Source: an uncultured Oscillospiraceae bacterium
GTDB taxonomy: Bacteria; Bacillota; Clostridia; Oscillospirales; Oscillospiraceae
DNA length: 9,523 bases
Direction: 5' to 3'
NCBI GenBank assembly: GCA_934591725.1
Contig: CAKTPR010000086.1
Span: 1 to 9,523 of the forward strand
Part shown: positions 6,006 to 9,523 of the stretch, one piece after another
Layout of the letters: each line of letters starts with the position of its first letter
How positions within the stretch are numbered: the first letter of the stretch is position 1
The notes under the pieces: model-generated
Databases searched by the model: none
Seen by the model: only the letters and a program-made list of their open reading frames with translations
What the model was told of the DNA's origin: nothing
Made by a program: the position numbers and the translations under genes

Positions 6006-7910
6006 TCAGACCGTTACGGCTTCCTGTTCCTCGCCGGTGGAGATCTCATCGTACATCCTGTCCGCCGGTTCCTGAATCAGTGACAGCACGCGCTCCCTGA
6101 CCTCCGGAGCCTCGGCGTATATAACGCCGCGGAGCTTTTCAAGCTTCTCGTCTATCTCTTCGGGGGTGTACATCATCTGGTGGCCGATGTAGATAAGGTG
6201 GTTGTCCGTCTTCTGAAGCCCCTCGGACTTGAGCAGCAGCTCCTCATAGAGCTTCTCGCCGGGGCGCAGCCCGGTGTAGACTATCTTGATATCCACATCC
6301 GGCTCAAAGCCGCTGAGACGTATCATCTTGCGCGCCATGTCGTCAATGCGCACGGGCTGCCCCATGTCGAGCACGAACACCTCGCCGCCCTTCGCGTAAG
6401 CCCCGGCCTGGAGGATGAGCGAAACGGCTTCCGGGATCGTCATGAAGAAGCGCGTGACGCGCTTGTCGGTGACTGTCACCGGGCCGCCCTCAGCGATCTG
6501 CTTCTTGAACAGCGGGATAACGCTGCCGTTGCTGCCAAGGACGTTGCCGAAGCGGACGGCAATATAATTTGTGCCGCTGTGCCCGTTCATCGACTGCACG
6601 ACCATCTCGCACAGGCGCTTTGACGCGCCCATGACGTTCGTGGGGTTGACGGCCTTGTCGCTGGAGATCAGGATAAACAGGGAAGTGCCGAAGTCGCCCG
6701 CCGCTTTCGCGGTGTTGTAAGTACCGAAAACGTTGTTCTTTATTGCCTCGGCGGGGCTGTCCTCCATGAGCGGGACATGCTTGTGCGCCGCGGCGTGGCA
6801 CACGACCGCCGGACGGTACTTATCGAACACGTAGCGCACGCGCTGCTCGTCCCTGACAGAGCCTATCAGCACCACAAGGTCAAGCTCCGGGTGCCGGCGC
6901 TTGAGCTCCATCTGGATATCGTAGGCGTTGTTTTCGTATATGTCGAAGATCACGAGCCTGCCGGGCTTGAGCGCCGCGATCTGGCGGCAGAGCTCACTGC
7001 CTATCGACCCGCCGCCGCCGGTGACGAGCACGGTCTTGCCGCGCACCTTATCGGCCATGGCGCTGTTGTCGGTGCACACCTGTGTGCGCCCGAGCAGATC
7101 GTCAATGCTGACGTTCTTGACCTGCTGGAGCGTGACCTCGCCGTTTGCCAGCTGGCTGAGCGTCGGCAGGGTCTTGAGTGCAACGCCGGGGATGCTGCAC
7201 TTTTCGAGAATCTCGTTCCTGACGGATATCGGAGCCGAGGGGATGCAGAAGATGATCTCCTCAACGCCGTATTTCTTGACGGCGTCGGCGATCATATCGC
7301 GCCCTCCGACGACCTTGACGCCCCTTATGCGCGTGCCTTGCTTGCCGGGGTCGTCGTCTATAAGGCACACTGCGGTGTTGCGCGAGGCGGGATTGTCCTC
7401 AAACTCGCGTATCGCCATGGCGCCTGCCGTGCCCGCGCCGATGACGAGGGTGCGCTTTCTGGCGACAGGGTGCTCATGCACGTGCCTGACCTGACTCACC
7501 CTGCGGTATATGTAGCGCGAGAGCGACAGCAGCACGAAGAGCAGCAGCGCGCAGATAAACGGGAAGCTGCGCGGGAGCGCCTGACGCATGACCAGCGCGG
7601 AGGTATAGTACAGCGCGGCGGCGCAGACCGAGGCAAAGCCGAGGTAGAACACCTCGCGCTCACCGGCGTATTCCCAGCGGCTGCTGTATAACCGGAACGC
7701 GCTGAACACCAGCACCGACAGTACAGAGCCGGGGATGCAGCAGTATCTCAGCGCCTCGAAGAAGCCGAGCGCCGAGATGAGCGTAAAGTCAAACTCGACC
7801 CTCAGCACCACCGTAGCGAATGCCGCGATATTTATTATAAGTATATCCGTTATTATCAGCGCCGCCGTGCCGAGCCAGTGGCTGCGGCGGAGCTTTCCGC
7901 TTTCGTTCAT
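6006..7910 (-). CDS. Membrane-bound nucleotide-sugar 4,6-dehydratase (CapD/PglF family)
   Basis: A 634-residue polysaccharide biosynthesis protein. Four N-terminal membrane helices (about 12-36, 57-72, 87-107, 116-135) anchor it. A CoA-binding-like Rossmann domain with GAGTAG (158-163) follows. The C-terminal short-chain dehydrogenase domain has the NAD-binding TGGGGSIGSE (297-306), HAAAHKHVP (372-380), SDKAVNPTNVMGASKR (416-431) and RPGEKLYEE. In the catalytic region Met427 sits where classical members have Tyr (MxxxK instead of YxxxK), as in PglF-type enzymes that dehydrate UDP-GlcNAc to the 4-keto-6-deoxy sugar. The product would feed capsule, surface glycan or protein glycosylation. I chose ATG 7910 because GGAGGG is 4 bases upstream; the in-frame GTG at 7952 lies further up the leader. 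No glycosyltransferase or aminotransferase is adjacent, so the gene is an orphan with its own promoter and terminator. Confidence 0.93.
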   Translation of the reverse strand: MNESGKLRRSHWLGTAALIITDILIINIAAFATVVLRVEFDFTLISALGFFEALRYCCIPGSVLSVLVFSAFRLYSSRWEYAGEREVFYLGFASVCAAALYYTSALVMRQALPRSFPFICALLLFVLLSLSRYIYRRVSQVRHVHEHPVARKRTLVIGAGTAGAMAIREFEDNPASRNTAVCLIDDDPGKQGTRIRGVKVVGGRDMIADAVKKYGVEEIIFCIPSAPISVRNEILEKCSIPGVALKTLPTLSQLANGEVTLQQVKNVSIDDLLGRTQVCTDNSAMADKVRGKTVLVTGGGGSIGSELCRQIAALKPGRLVIFDIYENNAYDIQMELKRRHPELDLVVLIGSVRDEQRVRYVFDKYRPAVVCHAAAHKHVPLMEDSPAEAIKNNVFGTYNTAKAAGDFGTSLFILISSDKAVNPTNVMGASKRLCEMVVQSMNGHSGTNYIAVRFGNVLGSNGSVIPLFKKQIAEGGPVTVTDKRVTRFFMTIPEAVSLILQAGAYAKGGEVFVLDMGQPVRIDDMARKMIRLSGFEPDVDIKIVYTGLRPGEKLYEELLLKSEGLQKTDNHLIYIGHQMMYTPEEIDEKLEKLRGVIYAEAPEVRERVLSLIQEPADRMYDEISTGEEQEAVTV

Positions 7911-7949
7911 GTTCCCTCCGTCCGGAAGCATGTACACCATGCTGCCGGT

Positions 7950-7966
7950 CACGGGCAGTACCCGTG
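7950..7966 (-). other. Leader hairpin of the dehydratase gene
   Basis: CACGGG (7950-7955) and CCCGTG (7961-7966) are perfect complements around a 5-base loop, inside the leader between the predicted start of transcription (about 7974) and the ATG at 7910. No T-tract follows, so it is not a terminator. It may stabilise the 5' end or be a protein site. Confidence 0.35.
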
Positions 7967-7980
7967 TATATTATCAAGTA

Positions 7981-8009
7981 ATTATACCAAACGCGCCGCA
8001 CCTTTGCAA
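7981..8009 (-). promoter_or_regulatory. Strong promoter of the dehydratase gene
   Basis: On the minus strand TTGCAA (8009-8004), a 17-base spacer and a perfect TATAAT (7986-7981). TGG just before the -10 gives an extended -10. Transcription should start near 7974, about 65 bases before the ATG. Confidence 0.8.
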
Positions 8010-8077
8010 GATTATTGTTCATCCGGCGGTAATGGAGGATAATACCGAAAAACAGATAAAAAATAGCAATTTGGGTA

Positions 8078-8106
8078 TTGCTTTTTCCGGGGCTTTGTGC
8101 TAATAT
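8078..8106 (+). promoter_or_regulatory. Promoter of tRNA-Pro
   Basis: TTGCTT (8078-8083), a 17-base spacer and TAATAT (8101-8106) with TGC before it as an extended -10. An overlapping TATAAT at 8104-8109 is an alternative -10 but would need a 20-base spacer. Transcription would start about 25 bases before the mature tRNA. Confidence 0.6.
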
Positions 8107-8137
8107 AATCGAGCGTTGAAAATCAATACAGTTATTT

Positions 8138-8213
8138 CCGGGTGTAGCGCAGATGGTAGCGCGCTTGAATGGGGTTCAAGAGGCCGCTGGTTCAACTCCA
8201 GTCACTCGGACCA
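8138..8213 (+). tRNA. tRNA-Pro (anticodon GGG)
   Basis: All arms fold. The acceptor CCGGGTG (8138-8144) pairs with CACTCGG (8203-8209) with one G-U. The D arm is GCGC/GCGC, the anticodon arm CTTGA (8164-8168)/TCAAG (8176-8180) and the T arm GCTGG/CCAGT around TTCAACT. The loop ATGGGGT puts T33 before anticodon GGG (8171-8173) and G at position 37, as expected for proline tRNAs. Discriminator A8210 and a genome-encoded CCA (8211-8213) complete it. It reads CCC and CCU codons. Confidence 0.97.
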
Positions 8214-8214
8214 A

Positions 8215-8247
8215 AACGCTGTGGGCAGTTTGTCCGCAGCGTTTTTT
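8215..8247 (+). terminator. Terminator of tRNA-Pro
   Basis: AACGCTGTGG (8215-8224) pairs with CCGCAGCGTT (8234-8243) with one T-G, and two more pairs extend inward. A run of six T (8242-8247) follows. It starts two bases after the CCA end of the tRNA. Confidence 0.9.
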
Positions 8248-8253
8248 CATCGA

Positions 8254-8282
8254 TTGACGCGGGGCAGATTCTGTGCTATCCT
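8254..8282 (+). promoter_or_regulatory. Promoter of the DUF4430-ECF operon
   Basis: TTGACG (8254-8259), a 17-base spacer and TATCCT (8277-8282) with TGC as an extended -10. It lies between the tRNA terminator and the DUF4430 gene, giving a leader of about 27 bases, too short for a cobalamin or other riboswitch. Confidence 0.65.
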
Positions 8283-8315
8283 GTCGCTGAATCGTAAAAA
8301 AGGAGAAGGAACCTC

Positions 8316-8714
8316 ATGTTTAAGAATAACAAAAAAGGCATTATCGCGCTTGCGCTTGTGCTTGTGCTGGCGGTCGCCGCGCTCTTTGTGTGGCAGGCGA
8401 CAAAGCCTGAGACCCAGCAGGGCAGCAAGGAGATCATCGTGAACGTCGACCACCTGAACGGGGACGACGCGAGCTATACCATATATACAGACGCTGAATA
8501 TCTCCGCGCAGCGCTTGAGCAGGAGAACCTGATCGAGGGCACGGAGAGCCAGTACGGGCTCTATATTACCTCCGTCGACGGCGAAGCCGCAGACGAGAGC
8601 AAGCAGGAATGGTGGGGCTACAGCGTGAACGGCGCGTTTGCCGAGCTTGGTGTGGACAGTCAGCCCGTTGCCGACGGCGACGTTTATGATTTCGTCCTGA
8701 ATGTCGGCTGGTAA
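8316..8714 (+). CDS. Membrane-anchored or secreted DUF4430-domain protein
   Basis: A 132-residue protein with a basic start and one hydrophobic helix at about 8-26 (signal peptide or anchor, no lipobox cysteine), followed by an extracellular domain. The domain has the DUF4430 pattern: a strand region after KEIIVNV, a YLRAALEQENLI helix (62-73), YGLYITSVDG (80-89), then KQEWWGYSVNGAFAELGVDS (96-115) and a closing DGDVYDFVL. DUF4430 is related to the C-terminal domain of the animal B12 carriers transcobalamin and intrinsic factor, so ligand capture for an importer is a reasonable inference. The ribosome site is AGGAGAAGGA at 8301-8310. Its last 14 bases overlap the start of the ECF gene, so the two are translationally coupled and likely work together. 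Confidence 0.85.
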   Translation: MFKNNKKGIIALALVLVLAVAALFVWQATKPETQQGSKEIIVNVDHLNGDDASYTIYTDAEYLRAALEQENLIEGTESQYGLYITSVDGEAADESKQEWWGYSVNGAFAELGVDSQPVADGDVYDFVLNVGW

Positions 8715-9210
8715 GCTCACGATCCGCGAGGTCGCGGAGCTGTCGCTGTTCTGCGCACTGATGGTCGCGGGCAAGGAATGCCTGCGCGTCATCCCGAATG
8801 TGCACCCCGTCACGCTCCTGCTGCTTCTGGCGACGATGATCTACGGCGCAAAGGCGCTCTATCCGGCCTTTGGTTTTGCGCTTTTGGAGATCGCGCTGTA
8901 CGGAGCCGGGATATGGAATTTGATGTATCTCTACGTCTGGCCGATCGCCGTGCTCATCGCGCTGCCGTTCCGCAGCAGCCGCAGCCGCGCACTATGGGCG
9001 GCGATCGCCGGGGCGCACGGGCTGTTCTTCGGCGCGATGTGCGCCGTGCCGTATCTGTTCATCGGCGGCTGGCAGATGGCGCTGTCGTGGTGGATATCCG
9101 GAATACCGTATGACGTGATACACTGCGTGTCAAACACCGTCCTCACCTTTGTGCTGCTCCCGCCGCTGCGCAATCTGCTTGAGCGCAGACATAATATGAA
9201 GAATGACTGA
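8701..9210 (+). CDS. ECF transporter S component (substrate-binding membrane subunit)
   Basis: A 169-residue, very hydrophobic protein with about six predicted membrane segments, the size and layout of ECF S components. These small membrane proteins bind a vitamin and dock with a shared EcfA-EcfA'-EcfT module for import. The N-terminal segment TIREVAELSLFCALMVAGKE fits S components, whose first helix carries small residues for contact with EcfT. No ATPase or EcfT gene is present, so it would be a group II type that uses a module encoded elsewhere. ATG 8701 overlaps the DUF4430 gene by 14 bases and has no clear ribosome site, so translation is probably coupled. The substrate cannot be read directly; cobalamin or a related corrinoid is suggested only by the DUF4430 partner. 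Confidence 0.8.
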   Translation: MSAGKLTIREVAELSLFCALMVAGKECLRVIPNVHPVTLLLLLATMIYGAKALYPAFGFALLEIALYGAGIWNLMYLYVWPIAVLIALPFRSSRSRALWAAIAGAHGLFFGAMCAVPYLFIGGWQMALSWWISGIPYDVIHCVSNTVLTFVLLPPLRNLLERRHNMKND

Positions 9211-9212
9211 AC

Positions 9213-9256
9213 ACCGGGCGCGGCTCTCCGCATAGGAGAACCGCGCCCGGTTCTTT
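9213..9256 (+). terminator. Terminator of the DUF4430-ECF operon
   Basis: CCGGGCGCGG (9214-9223) pairs with CCGCGCCCGG (9241-9250). After one C/A mismatch TCTCC (9225-9229) pairs with GGAGA (9235-9239), leaving a 5-base loop. TTCTTT follows. It starts right after the ECF stop codon. Confidence 0.85.
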
Positions 9257-9368
9257 GTGTCGTGCGCAGAAAAATTATGGAATTAGCAATATAACGATAG
9301 ACTTCTTGTTAATATGTTGAAAAATTTCAGGATGAATTTGTTAAAAAGGCAGAAAGAAAAAGCACATG

Positions 9369-9397
9369 TTGACAAAAAGCTGTTAAGTTCATATAAT
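9369..9397 (+). promoter_or_regulatory. Full-consensus promoter of the terminal lipoprotein gene
   Basis: TTGACA (9369-9374), exactly 17 bases, then TATAAT (9392-9397): both boxes match the vegetative sigma consensus completely. The A-rich stretch at 9341-9362 upstream could act as an UP element. Expected start of transcription is near 9404. This is the strongest promoter in the window. Confidence 0.9.
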
Positions 9398-9409
9398 ATC
9401 CATACATTT

Positions 9410-9433
9410 TGGGGACGGCGTGAGCCGATTCCA
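9410..9433 (+). other. Leader hairpin with GNRA-type loop
   Basis: CGGC (9416-9419) and GCCG (9424-9427) close a GTGA tetraloop of the GNRA class. TGGGG (9410-9414) pairs outside with TTCCA (9429-9433) using two G-U pairs, across an A/A mismatch. It lies a few bases from the predicted transcript 5' end and 8 bases before the AGGAGG site. A 5' stabilising hairpin is the simplest reading; I recognise no riboswitch class. Confidence 0.4.
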
Positions 9434-9452
9434 CAATAAATAGGAGGATAAA

Positions 9453-9523
9453 ATGAAAAAAGTATTTGCACTGATCCTTGCTCTCTGCATGGTATTTGCA
9501 CTCTGCGCCTGCGGCCAGACCGC
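9453..9523 (+). CDS. Lipoprotein, N-terminus only (cut by right edge)
   Basis: Only 23 codons are visible. They encode a type II lipoprotein signal: MKK, a hydrophobic core, then the lipobox LCAC with the lipidated cysteine at residue 20, followed by GQT. AGGAGG at 9442-9447 precedes the ATG by 5 bases. Such starts in Clostridia commonly belong to ABC-transporter substrate-binding proteins, and the full-consensus promoter suits an abundant binding protein, but the product cannot be named from this fragment. The signal closely resembles that of the broken lipoprotein at 5600. Confidence 0.85.
   Translation, partial: MKKVFALILALCMVFALCACGQT

Noticed and set aside
6777..7691. A 304-codon open frame on the plus strand opposite the dehydratase
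   Set aside because: Antisense shadow, rich in Ala, Arg and His with no family signature.

Overview
The window looks like chromosomal DNA of a Gram-positive gut anaerobe of the class Clostridia, probably Oscillospirales. This is an inference from the high GC content, strong AAGGAGG-type ribosome sites, lipoprotein signals of the MKK...LCACG type, an AGCS amino-acid symporter, a group II style ECF transporter and a PrsW protease. No phage, integrase, transposase or CRISPR signal was found.

Layout, left to right. (1) The C-terminal half of diaminopimelate decarboxylase (lysA) runs in from the left edge. (2) A 330-bp gap follows, with one weak and two strong hairpins, where lysA converges on (3) a minus-strand sodium:alanine/glycine symporter. 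(4) A 421-bp divergent gap carries the symporter promoter and permuted short direct repeats. (5) A SprT-like zinc metalloprotease with a C-terminal zinc ribbon follows. (6) A promoter then drives a compact plus-strand cluster: nagA (GlcNAc-6-P deacetylase), a PrsW-family intramembrane protease, a small protein with a Nif11-like N-terminus, and a broken lipoprotein gene coupled to it by an ATGA overlap. (7) The cluster ends in an array of four small hairpins with unrelated stems, separated by a constant ATGAAAT linker. A 16-bp bidirectional terminator follows directly. (8) A convergent minus-strand gene encodes a membrane-bound CapD/PglF-type nucleotide-sugar 4,6-dehydratase with its own strong promoter. 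(9) tRNA-Pro(GGG) follows with promoter and terminator. (10) A two-gene operon encodes a DUF4430 protein and an ECF transporter S component. (11) A consensus promoter drives the first 23 codons of a lipoprotein cut by the right edge.

Most genes are housekeeping or envelope functions: lysine/peptidoglycan precursor synthesis, amino-sugar recycling, glycan synthesis and nutrient uptake. The least ordinary element is the hairpin array at about 5855-5950. Its stems differ completely in sequence yet each is perfectly self-complementary, which points to selection on structure. The array abuts, and probably truncated, the decayed lipoprotein gene. Promoters across the window repeatedly show a 17-bp spacer, often with an extended -10 TGN, which gives some mutual support to the calls.
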